A DNA stretch of 64,000 nucleotides from Streptomyces cucumeris (GTDB lineage: Bacteria; Actinomycetota; Actinomycetes; Streptomycetales; Streptomycetaceae): the NCBI RefSeq assembly GCF_024295805.1, contig NZ_JANCLX010000037.1, positions 1 through 64,000 on the forward strand. The letters run 5' to 3'. The position numbers and the translations under genes are program-made. The notes under the pieces were generated by a model that had not been told where the DNA came from, did no database searches, and was given only the letters and a program-made list of their open reading frames with translations. Below, in pieces: positions 54,034 to 64,000 of the stretch (positions are counted from its first letter, which is position 1; each line of letters starts with the position of its first letter).

Positions 54034-55241
54034 CCGTGTTCCTCGATCAGCCGTTGGGCGGCGGTCAGCGCCCCGTCGGTGCGCATCTCGCCCGCGACGG
54101 CGCGCGCCCGGTCCGCCACCGTGGGCGCGAGCGCCTGGTGGAGCGCCGCGCGCAGTGAGTCGGCGGTGGGACCACTGGAGGGATGTGCACTGCCGATGCC
54201 CAGCCCCTCGACGCGCCCGGCGAAGAAGAACTGGTCGAACATCTGCGGAACGACCACCTGTGGCGCGCCCGCCATCGCGGCGGCCGTGGTCGTACCGGCC
54301 CCACCGTGGTGCACCACCGCCGCCACCCGCCGGAACAGGGCCTGCTGGTTGACCTCGTCGATCACCGTGCAGTCGGGGTGGCCGTCCACGGGCGACAGCC
54401 CGGCCCAGCCCCGCGACAGGACCACCCGGCGGCCGAGCGCGCGAGCCGCGTCGATCACCGCCCCGGTGACGCCCTCGGGGGCGCGGACGCTGCCGAACCC
54501 GCAGTAGACGGGTGGCTCCCCGGCGTCCAGGAACTTCTCCAGTCCGGCGGGGAGCGGCCGGTGGTCCGGGAGTGTCCAGGCGCCGGTCTGGATCACATCC
54601 AGCCCGGACGGCTCCGGCCACGGAGCCAGTACCGGGTCCGCGGCCAGCCACGGGGTCCGGGTGAACAGGTGGTCGCGCACCTCCTCGACCGGAGGCAGTC
54701 CGACGGCCGCGCGCCGCGCGGTGAGGGCCGCGCCCCACTGGGTGTTCCAGCGTGCGGCGTCCTCGGCCCAGAGGGTGCGGTGGTCCACCGTCCCGTCCGG
54801 GGGCCACTGCCCGAGCATCCCGAAGACTGGGGGCGCATGGTGGACCGAGGGCAGGGTGACCGGGGCGAACGCCGCGTAGACGTAACCGGTGCCGCGCCGC
54901 TCGGCCACCGAGTGCGCCGCGATGGCGAGCGCTCCCCCGGCCACGATGACGTCACAGCCATCAGCGGCCGCGCCGACCGCGTCGAACTGCGCCGCGACCG
55001 TGCCCTCGATCATCTGCCGACGCTGTTCCGGCGAAGGAACGGCGGTGGTGCTCCGTCGCGCCGTCCCCCGCAGCTCGGGGCCCACGGACACATAGGTGAC
55101 GCCCAGGGACTCCGCCCACTCCCGGAAGTCGGGCGGCGCGCACACCACGGCCTCCTGCCCCATCGCCATCAGCCGGACGGCCAGTGCCACCACCGGCTGG
55201 ACCTCGCCACGTGACCCGATCGTGGACAGCAGAACCCGCAT
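54030..55241 (-). CDS. rgt: GT1 glycosyltransferase, probable rifamycin glycosyltransferase
   Basis: 403 residues, GT-B fold of the macrolide/glycopeptide glycosyltransferase group. The N-terminal acceptor domain begins MRVLLSTIGSRGEVQPVVAL with CAPPDFREW. The C-terminal donor domain has VYCGFGSV and the sugar-nucleotide signature VVHHGGAGTTTAAAMAGAPQVVVPQMFDQ. It transfers a sugar from UDP- or TDP-sugar to a hydrophobic acceptor. An inverted repeat at 55299-55321, matching the rifamycin-associated element, lies 58-80 bases upstream of the ATG, and that element is known in front of rifamycin-inactivating genes including a GT1 enzyme. The specific function is therefore inferred from the family plus the element. 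No antibiotic cluster surrounds it. Confidence 0.75.
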   Translation of the reverse strand: MRVLLSTIGSRGEVQPVVALAVRLMAMGQEAVVCAPPDFREWAESLGVTYVSVGPELRGTARRSTTAVPSPEQRRQMIEGTVAAQFDAVGAAADGCDVIVAGGALAIAAHSVAERRGTGYVYAAFAPVTLPSVHHAPPVFGMLGQWPPDGTVDHRTLWAEDAARWNTQWGAALTARRAAVGLPPVEEVRDHLFTRTPWLAADPVLAPWPEPSGLDVIQTGAWTLPDHRPLPAGLEKFLDAGEPPVYCGFGSVRAPEGVTGAVIDAARALGRRVVLSRGWAGLSPVDGHPDCTVIDEVNQQALFRRVAAVVHHGGAGTTTAAAMAGAPQVVVPQMFDQFFFAGRVEGLGIGSAHPSSGPTADSLRAALHQALAPTVADRARAVAGEMRTDGALTAAQRLIEEHG

Positions 55242-55298
55242 GCCGCTCCCGTCTCGCGTCCGGCCCTCGGAGCGCGAGCAGCGATTTTCACCCGGTAT

Positions 55299-55321
55299 GG
55301 GGGCCTTGCGGCAAGACCCCC
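55299..55321 (-). promoter_or_regulatory. Rifamycin-associated element (RAE)-like inverted repeat
   Basis: Arms 55299-55309 and 55311-55321 pair at 10 of 11 positions around one G. The core CTTGCGGCAAG is flanked by G5 and C5 tracts. This matches the RAE known upstream of rifampin-inactivating genes in actinomycetes, which links them to rifamycin-induced expression. On the minus strand a TTTACA lies just upstream of it and the glycosyltransferase start just downstream. Confidence 0.7.
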
Positions 55322-55405
55322 CGTCTGCTATACGGTGTAAATGCGGGGGATCATCGACCGGCGTGGCGCCTGCCTGCGGCCAGTCTGCCGCTCAGGCGCA
55401 GGAGC

Positions 55406-55816
55406 TCAGGCGCAGGAGGGGCAGAGTCCCTGGTAGGTGACCTCGACCGCGGACACCGTGAAGCCGAACCGTTCCTCCGCGGGAAGACCGGCCAACAGGT
55501 CGCCGGTCGGATGCACATCGCGGATGGTGCCGCAGCCGGAGCACACCAGGTGCTGGTGCGGATGGTGCGCGTTGGGGTCGTAGCGCTTGGCGCGGCCGTC
55601 GGTGGAGACCTCTATGACCTCACCGAGGGAGACCATCTCTCCGAGGGTGTTGTAGACGGTCGCCCGGGAGATCTCGGGCAGCCGCCGGGCCGCGCGGGCG
55701 TGCACCTCGTCGGCGGTGAGATGCACATGATCGCCGTCGAGGACCTCCGCAACGACACGCCGCTGGGACGTCATCCGCCAGCCGCGCCCTCGCAGTCGCT
55801 CCAGCAGGTCACTCAT
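55406..55816 (-). CDS. Fur-family transcriptional regulator (CatR/FurA/PerR-like)
   Basis: 136 residues. The winged-helix part is WRMTSQRRVVAEVLDGDHVHLTADEVHARA with the recognition helix ISRATVYNTLGEM. Metal and dimerisation features are HHPHQHLVCSGCG and the terminal CPSCA zinc site. Fur proteins placed beside catalase-peroxidase genes in actinomycetes act as redox-sensitive repressors of the catalase. It is divergent from katG across 433 bases, so one shared operator region can control both. Start ATG at 55816. Confidence 0.93.
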   Translation of the reverse strand: MSDLLERLRGRGWRMTSQRRVVAEVLDGDHVHLTADEVHARAARRLPEISRATVYNTLGEMVSLGEVIEVSTDGRAKRYDPNAHHPHQHLVCSGCGTIRDVHPTGDLLAGLPAEERFGFTVSAVEVTYQGLCPSCA

Positions 55817-55874
55817 ATCGGTTCACCTATTCAGGTTCGGTGGGACTCCCGAAGTTTACCAATGGGCATCCGGG

Positions 55875-55886
55875 ATCCGATCGGAT
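55875..55886. promoter_or_regulatory. 12-bp palindrome in the fur-katG divergent region
   Basis: ATCCGATCGGAT is perfectly self-complementary and sits between the fur start and the katG promoter, 19 bases upstream of the -35. It is a candidate site for the Fur-family repressor, but does not resemble the classical AT-rich Fur box. Confidence 0.3.
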
Positions 55887-55904
55887 ATGGGTTTGGCGCA
55901 CTTC

Positions 55905-55932
55905 TTGACTTAGATTCTGTCCATCGTAGGAT
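55905..55932 (+). promoter_or_regulatory. katG promoter (predicted)
   Basis: TTGACT at 55905-55910 and TAGGAT at 55927-55932 with a 16-base spacer, a good housekeeping-type promoter reading towards katG. It implies a leader of about 310 bases before the katG ATG. The AT-rich spacer TAGATTCTGTCC is a natural place for Fur-family binding. Confidence 0.55.
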
Positions 55933-56249
55933 CGGTTCCGGCGAGAGCCAAGAGACAGGAAGCCTCCAGTACGACAGGAGAAAGAGACGTGACGGGACCA
56001 CCGCCGGACAGCTCCGCGGTGCAGGCCCTCGGGTGACGGCCTCCCGCGTCGCGCGGTCCGAGCACGTGGCCCCCTGCCTCCTTCCCCCGTCATGCGCGAG
56101 GACATCCGCCTCACCGCGTCCGACGACACCAGCCTCCCGGTCGTCTTCCCGACCGAGGACGCCGGAGTCACCTGCCGGGGCAGCGCCCCGACCGTTCCAC
56201 CATCCGCAGTTCATGAGCACCGTGATCCGCCTGGTCCGGAAGGATTCCC
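55933..56249 (+). other. Long katG leader, possible upstream ORF
   Basis: About 315 bases between the predicted promoter and katG. It contains a 15-codon frame (GTG at 55989, VTGPPPDSSAVQALG, with GGAG nine bases upstream) and an ATG frame at 56092 that overlaps the katG start out of frame. Neither resembles a known protein. Leader regulation is possible but not demonstrated. Confidence 0.3.
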
Positions 56250-58463
<2,214 letters not shown>

Positions 58464-58475
58464 TCCGCTCCGCCA

Positions 58476-58515
58476 CGTCCAGGCCGGCCCGTCACGGGTC
58501 GGCCTGGACGTTTTT
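58476..58515 (+). terminator. Rho-independent terminator of katG
   Basis: Arms CGTCCAGGCCG and CGGCCTGGACG extend inward to CCCGT/GGG around CAC, followed directly by TTTTT (58511-58515). It starts 12 bases after the katG stop and is one of the few classical T-tract terminators in the window. Confidence 0.9.
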
Positions 58516-58562
58516 CCGTCCGGTGGTCCGGTGGTTTGTTGGTCCGGCGCGGTGTTTCCCGG

Positions 58563-59057
58563 CTACCGCTCGGAGCGGGTGGCCACCGCGGTCAGTTCCG
58601 GGGCGACCTCGGCGCACAGGGCGGTGAACTCCGTCAGGTGGCGGGCGGCGAAGTCGGCGGCGTGCCAGGTCTCCGGGCGGACATCGCCCTCGCGCCAGAG
58701 GTAGGCCCAGCCCTGGGCGCCGGAGGTCAGCGCTATCCGGCCCGGCTCGTACTCGTCGTCCTCGAACGCGTCGAGGATCTTCCACTCGGTGAGGCTCAGA
58801 TCGGTGAGCAGCAGACCGGGGGCCGTGGCGCCGGGTGCGGGGACCAGCCCCGGGTAGACGCGGCCTTCGAGGGTGGCGGCGCGCCAGCCGGGGGCGGCGG
58901 CGGGGGTGCTCCGCGGCAGCCGCCCGAGCAGATGGGTGAGTACGGCGTCGAACTGGAGCGTGCCGTAGACGAACAGCGCGTTGGGGCCGTCGGCGAGCCG
59001 GTCGCGCAGGGCGGCGTCGGGGCCGGTCGAGTGCTCGACGGGGGTGGCGTCCTGCAC
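58563..59057 (-). CDS. Gamma-glutamylcyclotransferase (AIG2-like) family protein
   Basis: 164 residues. The GGCT fold signature is FVYGTLQFDAVLTHLLG, followed by the A-x-L-E-G/R-Y-P-G pattern ATLEGRVYPGLVP and LTDLSLTEWKILDAFEDDEYEP, which contains the catalytic-type Glu. These enzymes release 5-oxoproline from gamma-glutamyl compounds, though many family members have unknown substrates. The GTG at 59057 with GGAGA six bases upstream is preferred to very long in-frame extensions upstream. Confidence 0.88.
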   Translation of the reverse strand: MQDATPVEHSTGPDAALRDRLADGPNALFVYGTLQFDAVLTHLLGRLPRSTPAAAPGWRAATLEGRVYPGLVPAPGATAPGLLLTDLSLTEWKILDAFEDDEYEPGRIALTSGAQGWAYLWREGDVRPETWHAADFAARHLTEFTALCAEVAPELTAVATRSER

Positions 59058-59134
59058 GTGTCTCTCCGTTCCCTCCGCAGGAGCGGTCGGCGGCTTCCCG
59101 GTCACCCTATACGGCGGGTTGTGCGACGGGGGTT

Positions 59135-60544
59135 TCAGTGCCCGGCGGGAGCCTCGCGCCCGGTCCGGGACGGTACGCACCACCAGGCGAGGGCCGCGGC
59201 GGTCAGGTACGCGACGGCGCCGATGGCCATGCTGAGGCGCAGTCCGCTGCCGTAGGTGGCGGCCGTGGCGAGCAGCGTGCCGCCGAGTGCCACACCGGTG
59301 GCGCTGCCGAGTTGGCGGGTGGTGTTGAACAGCGCGGAGGCGGTGCCCGAGTACGCCGGGGGCACGGCGCCCATGATGGTGGAGGTCGAGCCGGTGAGCG
59401 CGAACGAGGTGCCGAATCCCGCCGCCATCATCGGGACCACCAGCAGCGCATAGCCGGGGTCGTCCCCCGCCGCGGCCCAGCCGCCCAGCCCCAGGGCGGC
59501 CAGCAGCATGCCGCTGACCACCAGCGGACGGTCGCCGGTCCTGCGGGTGAGCCGTCCGGACAGGACGGAGGCGAACATCGTCATCGCCACCGCGGGGAAC
59601 AGCGCCACCCCGGTGACCAGGGCGCTGAAGCCGCGCTGGTGCTGGAAGTCGAGGCTGGCGGTGAACACCATGCCGTAGAAGCCGAAGTTGAACAGCAGAC
59701 CGATGACGGCCCCGCCGCCCAGCGCCGGTGACCGCAGCAGACCCGGCGGCAGGGCGGGGGTACGGGCCAGCCGCTCGCGCACCATGAACGCCACGGCCGC
59801 CACCACGGAGAGCCCCACCCCGGCGAGGACGGCCGGATCGGACCAGCCGCGCCGCCCGGCCTCGTTGAGCGCCGCGGTCAGCGACGCCACGGCCGCGACC
59901 ACCGCGCACTGCGCGGGCCAGTCCAGGGCCCGGCCGGTGAGCCGTGGGGAGCGGGCCACATGGCGCGGGGTGAGCACCAGACAGGCGATGCCGACGGGCA
60001 GGTTGATGAGGAACACCCACCGCCAGCCCACCGTGGAGACCAGCAGTCCGCCCAGCAGCGGCCCGGCCGAGGCCGCGATGCCCGCCACCGAACCCCACAG
60101 CCCGAAGGCCCGTGAGCGGTCGGCCGGATCCGGATACGCCTGCCGGAGCAGGGCCAGCGAGCCGGGCACGATCAGCGCCGCGCCGAGCCCCTCCAGCAGC
60201 CGGGCCGCGACCAGGAACGGCGTGGTCGGCGCGAAGGCGCACGCGGCCGAGGAGACGGTGAACACCGCCACCCCGGCGCAGAAGACCCGGCGGTTGCCCA
60301 GCCTGTCCCCCAGTGCGCCACCGGTCAGCAGGAACCCGGCGAAGACCAGGGTGTATCCATCGGTGATCCACTGGATTCCGGTGAGCGAGGCCGACAGCTC
60401 CCGGCCGATCACCGGTACGGCCACATTGATGACCGTGACGTCCAGGATCACCATGAAGTACCCGGCGCACACGGCCAGCAGCGGGACCAGCGACCGGCGG
60501 GAGGCGGGTGGCCCGTCCCCGCCGGAAGACTCCGCGAACGCCAC
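59135..60544 (-). CDS. MFS drug-resistance transporter (DHA2, 14-TM)
   Basis: About 469 residues with fourteen hydrophobic segments. It shows the DHA2 features VIGRELSASLTGIQWITDGYTL and ALGDRLGNRRVF (motif A), LLEGLGAALIVPGSLALLRQAYP, and motif C near ASAGPLLGGLLV. It should export a hydrophobic drug in exchange for protons. The GTG at 60544 with GGAG eight bases upstream is favoured over a TTG at 60583. It lies 77 bases upstream of the GGCT-like gene on the same strand; the two may be cotranscribed. No adjacent regulator. Confidence 0.92.
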   Translation of the reverse strand: MAFAESSGGDGPPASRRSLVPLLAVCAGYFMVILDVTVINVAVPVIGRELSASLTGIQWITDGYTLVFAGFLLTGGALGDRLGNRRVFCAGVAVFTVSSAACAFAPTTPFLVAARLLEGLGAALIVPGSLALLRQAYPDPADRSRAFGLWGSVAGIAASAGPLLGGLLVSTVGWRWVFLINLPVGIACLVLTPRHVARSPRLTGRALDWPAQCAVVAAVASLTAALNEAGRRGWSDPAVLAGVGLSVVAAVAFMVRERLARTPALPPGLLRSPALGGGAVIGLLFNFGFYGMVFTASLDFQHQRGFSALVTGVALFPAVAMTMFASVLSGRLTRRTGDRPLVVSGMLLAALGLGGWAAAGDDPGYALLVVPMMAAGFGTSFALTGSTSTIMGAVPPAYSGTASALFNTTRQLGSATGVALGGTLLATAATYGSGLRLSMAIGAVAYLTAAALAWWCVPSRTGREAPAGH

Positions 60545-60616
60545 GTCCCCAGCTCCATCCCGTTCCCGTGCGTATTCCGGCAAAAGCCGCGACAGGGGAT
60601 GGATACCACAATGCGC

Positions 60617-61159
60617 TCAGGCGGAGCGGACACGGCGACCGCGCGGCCGGCGGCGCCGGTAGTAGGAGACGGTGACCGCCCCGGTCAAGGGGCCCCACAG
60701 CACGAGCGGCTGGTAGAGGATGCCGACCACGAGGCTTCCGGTGTCCGTCATGTCGTGGTGGGAGTAGGTCCACCACCGGGGGACATCGGCCCAGAGCACG
60801 GTCAGCGCCACCGCGCCCAGCGCGGCCGGGACGACGGCGGCCATCGGGCGCACGGCCCGACCGCCGAGCCACGGTATCCAGCGCGGCACGACCTCGCCCC
60901 ACGGCCGCACCAGGCCGATCGTCAGGAGGGCCACGCATTCGCACACCACGCTCAGCGCCAGCATCCAGACCTTCGCGCCCGGAGACCGGAAGTCCGCGAA
61001 GCCCTCCTCGGTGTAACCGGCCGGATGCCCCAGCACCAGGGCGATACGCCACAGACCGCTGGGCAGGACGGCCCAGGTGGTGGCGTGGGCCGCCCACACC
61101 GCCCAACGGGGCGCCGGGGCACTGGACGTCGAGGATGCGGGGACCGTCTGCGTGCTCAT
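60617..61159 (-). CDS. Integral membrane protein, unknown function
   Basis: About 180 residues with four or five hydrophobic segments (WAVLPSGLWRIALVLG; MLALSVVCECVALLTIGLV; MAAVVPAALGAVALTVLW; LVVGILYQPLVLWGPLTGAVTV) and a basic tail YYRRRRPRGRRVRSA. The aromatic-rich first segment and the W-G-P-L ending recall a family of streptomycete membrane proteins without assigned function. The ATG at 61159 has AGGA upstream; an ATG at 61168 is an alternative. It lies 72 bases ahead of the MFS gene on the same strand. Confidence 0.75.
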   Translation of the reverse strand: MSTQTVPASSTSSAPAPRWAVWAAHATTWAVLPSGLWRIALVLGHPAGYTEEGFADFRSPGAKVWMLALSVVCECVALLTIGLVRPWGEVVPRWIPWLGGRAVRPMAAVVPAALGAVALTVLWADVPRWWTYSHHDMTDTGSLVVGILYQPLVLWGPLTGAVTVSYYRRRRPRGRRVRSA

Positions 61160-61412
61160 GCACAACATCCTGCTGAGCCCTGCTGCGCGGGGCGTCGTCC
61201 CGCGGGGCCGTTCCGCGCGGTCCGGGGGATGACACCGGATGGAGCCCGCTCGGCCACCCGGCGGAAGCCCCGTCCACCGCGCGGACGAGACACCGGGCGA
61301 TGTGCCGGGCGAGGCGCCGGGAGGCGCGTTGGCTCAATGGGGGGCTGGTCCCCGGGAGTGACACCGGCCATCATGGCGCGGACACCACCCCCACACCCCC
61401 GGGACGGACTTC

Positions 61413-63359
61413 GTGAACGGATCCCTCGTCAGACCATTACTGGCCACCTTCCTGGCGCTGCTGTGCCTGTCGGCACCGGATGCCACCGCCGCCCCCCGGA
61501 CGGCGCAGCGCGCCCCGGCGGGCGCGGCCGCGGCGCCCACGCCCACCCCGGCGGCGGCCGACTGGAAGGGCCCGCTGAGCACCCGGGGCCGCTGGATCGT
61601 GGACGCCGACGGGAAGCGGTTCAAGCTGAAGTCCGGCAACTGGCATGGCGCGAGCGGGACATGGACCGGCTCCGGCGATCAGGAGGAGGACGCCAACCAC
61701 CACGGGGGCGAGAACGCGGGACGGATGCCGCTGGGACTGGACCGGGCGTCCATCGGGGAGATCGTCTCCGGATTCCGGGAGCTGGGCATCAACAGTATCC
61801 GGCTGCCGTTCTCCAACGAGATGATCCATGACACCCGCCCCGTGACGGACGACGCGGTCGCCGCCAACCCGGAGCTGCGCGGCAGAACACCCCTCCAGGT
61901 GTACGACGTGGTGGTACGGGAACTCACCGCCTCCGGACTCGCGGTGATCCTGAACAACCACACCAACACCACACGGTGGTGCTGCGCGGTGGACGGCAAC
62001 GAGCGCTGGAACGCGAGCCAGCCGGCGGCGGCCTGGGAGAGCGACTGGCTGTTCATGGCCCGCCGCTACCGGGACAACGAACGGGTGGTCGGCGCCGACC
62101 TCTACAACGAGGTGCGCCGCTCGGTGTGGGACGACCCCAACTGGGGTCTGGGCGACCGCCACGACTGGTTCGCCGCCTCCCAGCGGGCCGGTGACCGCAT
62201 CCTGACCGAGGCCAATCCGGACCTCCTCATCATCGTCGAGGGCATCAACTGGACCGGGATCCCCGTCGACGGACTGCCCCATGAGCGCCCCGCCCTGGAG
62301 CCCGTCCGCAGGCTGTCGCACACCCTCGTCGACTCCGGCAAGCTGGTGTACTCCGCGCACTTCTACGACTACACCGGTCCGCGCCACACCGGCGCCACCG
62401 GTGTGGGCGAGACCAGCGACCCCCGCTACCGGGACCTCAGCCCCGCGGAGCTGGCCGCCACCCTCATCCGCCAGGCCCTCTACGTGGCCTCGGAACCGGA
62501 CCGCCACTTCACCGCTCCGGTCTGGATCAGTGAGTTCGGCATCGGCGGCCGTGAGGAGACCGGTGCGAAACAGCGGGCGTGGTTCGAGAACTTCGTCGAC
62601 GAACTCATCCGAGCGGACGTCGACTTCGCGTACTGGCCGCTGGTCGGACACCACGAGAACCACACCGGGAACGGGTGGGCACTGCTGCACTGGGACGCGG
62701 AGGGCCGCCGTATGGGCCTGTACGACGGGGACGACTGGCGGGCGGCGGCCTGGACCAGGCTGATCGACGCGAAGGAGCGCACCGGTGCCGTCGCCCCGGT
62801 GGCGCGCTGGTCGATGCTCAGCCCCGACCACGGCGATTTCGTGGCGTCGCGGCGGATGCGCGCACTGCCCGACCCCGACTGGGACCACGGGGCGCGCAAG
62901 GCCGTCTGCCCCGACGGCCAGCGGCTGCTGGGGCTGAGTCACACCGGCAACCGAGGACTGTGCTCGGACGTGTCCGCCGCGTCGCCTGCGGACACCGGCG
63001 GTGGACACGAGGTCGTCCGGGACGAACGGCATGTGGCCCCCGGCCGCGAATGGGCGTCCGGATACACCAAACTCCAGTGCGCGGACGGGCAGTTCCTCAT
63101 CGGCTACAGCGTCCGCGGCGCGGCGGTGTCGGCCGCCCTGTGCGCGGCCGCCGCCCCCGGGAAGCTGGGGACGGACGGCCGCACGGTGTGGTTCGACCGG
63201 GGTGACAACCGCGGGACGGCTCCCCGAGGCGGTGACTTCGCGCAGGGCCGTTACAAGGGGCAGTGCGCGGACGGCGAGTACGCCGCCGGGATCGCGTACA
63301 CCGGCCGCGTGGGATCGTTCCGCACCCCGGACGCCCTGTACTGCCGGACGCTGCGCTGA
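61413..63359 (+). CDS. Secreted GH5 endoglucanase-like glycanase with three-repeat C-terminus
   Basis: 648 residues. The signal peptide is MNGSLVRPLLATFLALLCLSAPDATA, followed by an Ala/Pro linker. The GH5 barrel (about 50-440) has FSNEMIHD, ILNNHTNTTRWCC, the acid/base Glu in DLYNEVR (near 231) and the nucleophile Glu in WISEFGIGG (near 372), so catalysis is intact. It should cut beta-1,4-glucan or mannan outside the cell. The C-terminal 190 residues carry three C(P/A)DGxxxxG...C modules (starting near bases 62908, 63079 and 63264), a cysteine-paired domain I cannot name. The GTG start gives a normal signal peptide. Confidence 0.9.
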   Translation: MNGSLVRPLLATFLALLCLSAPDATAAPRTAQRAPAGAAAAPTPTPAAADWKGPLSTRGRWIVDADGKRFKLKSGNWHGASGTWTGSGDQEEDANHHGGENAGRMPLGLDRASIGEIVSGFRELGINSIRLPFSNEMIHDTRPVTDDAVAANPELRGRTPLQVYDVVVRELTASGLAVILNNHTNTTRWCCAVDGNERWNASQPAAAWESDWLFMARRYRDNERVVGADLYNEVRRSVWDDPNWGLGDRHDWFAASQRAGDRILTEANPDLLIIVEGINWTGIPVDGLPHERPALEPVRRLSHTLVDSGKLVYSAHFYDYTGPRHTGATGVGETSDPRYRDLSPAELAATLIRQALYVASEPDRHFTAPVWISEFGIGGREETGAKQRAWFENFVDELIRADVDFAYWPLVGHHENHTGNGWALLHWDAEGRRMGLYDGDDWRAAAWTRLIDAKERTGAVAPVARWSMLSPDHGDFVASRRMRALPDPDWDHGARKAVCPDGQRLLGLSHTGNRGLCSDVSAASPADTGGGHEVVRDERHVAPGREWASGYTKLQCADGQFLIGYSVRGAAVSAALCAAAAPGKLGTDGRTVWFDRGDNRGTAPRGGDFAQGRYKGQCADGEYAAGIAYTGRVGSFRTPDALYCRTLR

Positions 63360-63364
63360 GCGGG

Positions 63365-63390
63365 ACGGCCCGGACGCGTCACCGGGCCGT
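63365..63390. terminator. Convergent terminator, GH5 / partial gene
   Basis: Perfect nine-base arms ACGGCCCGG and CCGGGCCGT with an eight-base loop, six bases after the GH5 stop. The stop codon of the minus-strand gene (63379-63381) lies in the loop, so one hairpin serves both directions. Confidence 0.65.
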
Positions 63391-64000
63391 ATGCCGCTTC
63401 AGCCGCGCCGTGATGGCGTAGACGTCGCTGTTGTTGGACGGACCGCTCCGGGTGTCCCGGTAGAGGGCGTTGTCGGAGAAGTAACTCATGTTGACCGCCC
63501 GTGGGTCCTGGGCGAGTACGACGCGGTAGGCACGCCCCCCGGTCAGCCGGGCCGAGGCGTAGGTGGAGCCGCGTACGGTCGTCCAGCTCCCGGTGTTGGG
63601 CATCGCGATGACCTTCTGGGCGACCAGGCGGTTGGTGGCGTCGTCGTACACGCGCAGCATCTTCATACCGCTCGACACACCGGTGTTGACGGGGCCGCCG
63701 ACCGCCGCGTCGGCCTGGATCAGGTACTCGCCGTCGGACCTGGGCCTGATCCGGGCCGTGATGCTGTCCCTGGCCCCGGTGCCCCAGTCCGCGTAGTACA
63801 CACCGTGTTCGCCGCTGGTGCGGTGGCCGCCGGTGACCTCGAAGTCCTCCCCGGTGACCTTGGTGACGCGGTCGTGGCGCGGACCCCAGGAGCAGCGTGG
63901 CTTCGCGTGCTGGGAGGTGTTGCCGGAGGAGGGGTAGCGCAGCCGGACGCTGTAGCAGTGCGAGACCTTCTCCGGGCGCGCGGTGCGGTCGGTCCAGACC
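63379..64000 (-). CDS. Partial CDS, beta-sandwich (carbohydrate-binding-like) C-terminus
   Basis: The frame is open to the window edge, so the start lies outside; 206 residues are visible. There are paired cysteines near the edge (SHCYSVRL, PRCSWGPRH), then a module GEDFEVTGGHRTSGEHGVYYADWGTGARDS, DGEYLIQADAAVGGP, LRVYDDATNRLV and GGRAYRVVLAQDP. The beta-rich layout resembles carbohydrate-binding or golvesin-like C-terminal modules of secreted streptomycete proteins. No catalytic motif is in view. It is convergent with the GH5 gene, which would suit a second extracellular polysaccharide-active protein. Confidence 0.6.
   Translation of the reverse strand, partial: VWTDRTARPEKVSHCYSVRLRYPSSGNTSQHAKPRCSWGPRHDRVTKVTGEDFEVTGGHRTSGEHGVYYADWGTGARDSITARIRPRSDGEYLIQADAAVGGPVNTGVSSGMKMLRVYDDATNRLVAQKVIAMPNTGSWTTVRGSTYASARLTGGRAYRVVLAQDPRAVNMSYFSDNALYRDTRSGPSNNSDVYAITARLKRHTAR

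Noticed and set aside
58563..61364. A 930-codon frame ending in the GGCT-like protein
   Set aside because: The N-terminal 770 residues are out-of-frame shadows of the MFS and membrane protein genes; the real start is the GTG at 59057 with its ribosome-binding site.

Overview
The window reads as chromosome of a Streptomyces or very close actinomycete. GC is very high with GC3-biased genes, GTG starts are common, neighbouring genes are coupled through ATGA/GTGA overlaps, and the content is typical: a type I polyketide synthase with an AfsA-family protein, a DeoR-controlled polyol ABC operon without its own ATPase, Fur/KatG, exported GH9 and GH5 glycanases, and a sigma-like/LamG fusion protein. 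I see no rRNA, tRNA, CRISPR array or insertion sequence.

Region by region. (1) 1-3686: 3' part of an RHS polymorphic toxin with a ParB-like C-terminal tip, followed by its probable immunity gene. (2) 3771-23138, minus strand: ten tightly packed genes that look like one operon. In transcription order they are an alpha/beta hydrolase, a PKS (ACP-KS-AT-DH-KR-ACP), a PKS (KS-AT-ACP-TE), a KAS III-like protein with an altered active site, a flavoprotein, an AfsA-family protein, a second flavoprotein, an SDR, a membrane acyl desaturase and an acyl-CoA dehydrogenase. I do not recognise the product. The architecture predicts an unreduced beta-ketoacyl thioester, which is the type of substrate AfsA proteins condense with a glycerol-derived unit, so a butenolide or butyrolactone-like product is a reasonable hypothesis. 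(3) 23803-27375, minus strand: a flavin amine-oxidase-like protein and a secreted GH9 cellulase. (4) 27678-33054: glpD-tetR divergent from an alkyl-DHAP-synthase-like, diacylglycerol-kinase-like and SRPBCC operon, a possible ether-lipid locus. (5) 33105-34124: gene remnants, including a sensor kinase with a frameshift and an internal deletion. (6) 34151-39827: SulP transporter plus beta-carbonic anhydrase, a PLP enzyme, and a sigma-like/zinc-finger/transmembrane/LamG fusion. (7) 39847-48041: a polyol catabolic locus with a divergent zinc dehydrogenase, DeoR regulator, substrate-binding protein, two permeases, a 2-hydroxyacid dehydrogenase and an FGGY kinase. (8) 48253-50975: a HATPase_c anti-sigma-type protein, a LysE exporter and an extended GAPDH. 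(9) 51184-55241: an exported AOC/dirigent-like protein, an ABC exporter pair, and a GT1 glycosyltransferase preceded by an inverted repeat matching the rifamycin-associated element. (10) 55406-64000: divergent fur and katG, a GGCT-like protein, an MFS exporter, a membrane protein, a secreted GH5 glycanase with a three-repeat C-terminus, and a partial exported-type protein at the edge.

The strongest leads are the uncharacterised PKS/AfsA operon, the element-glycosyltransferase pair (predicted inducible rifamycin inactivation), and the G3P-dehydrogenase/alkyl-DHAP-synthase locus. All functions are inferred by reading motifs; no database search was run.
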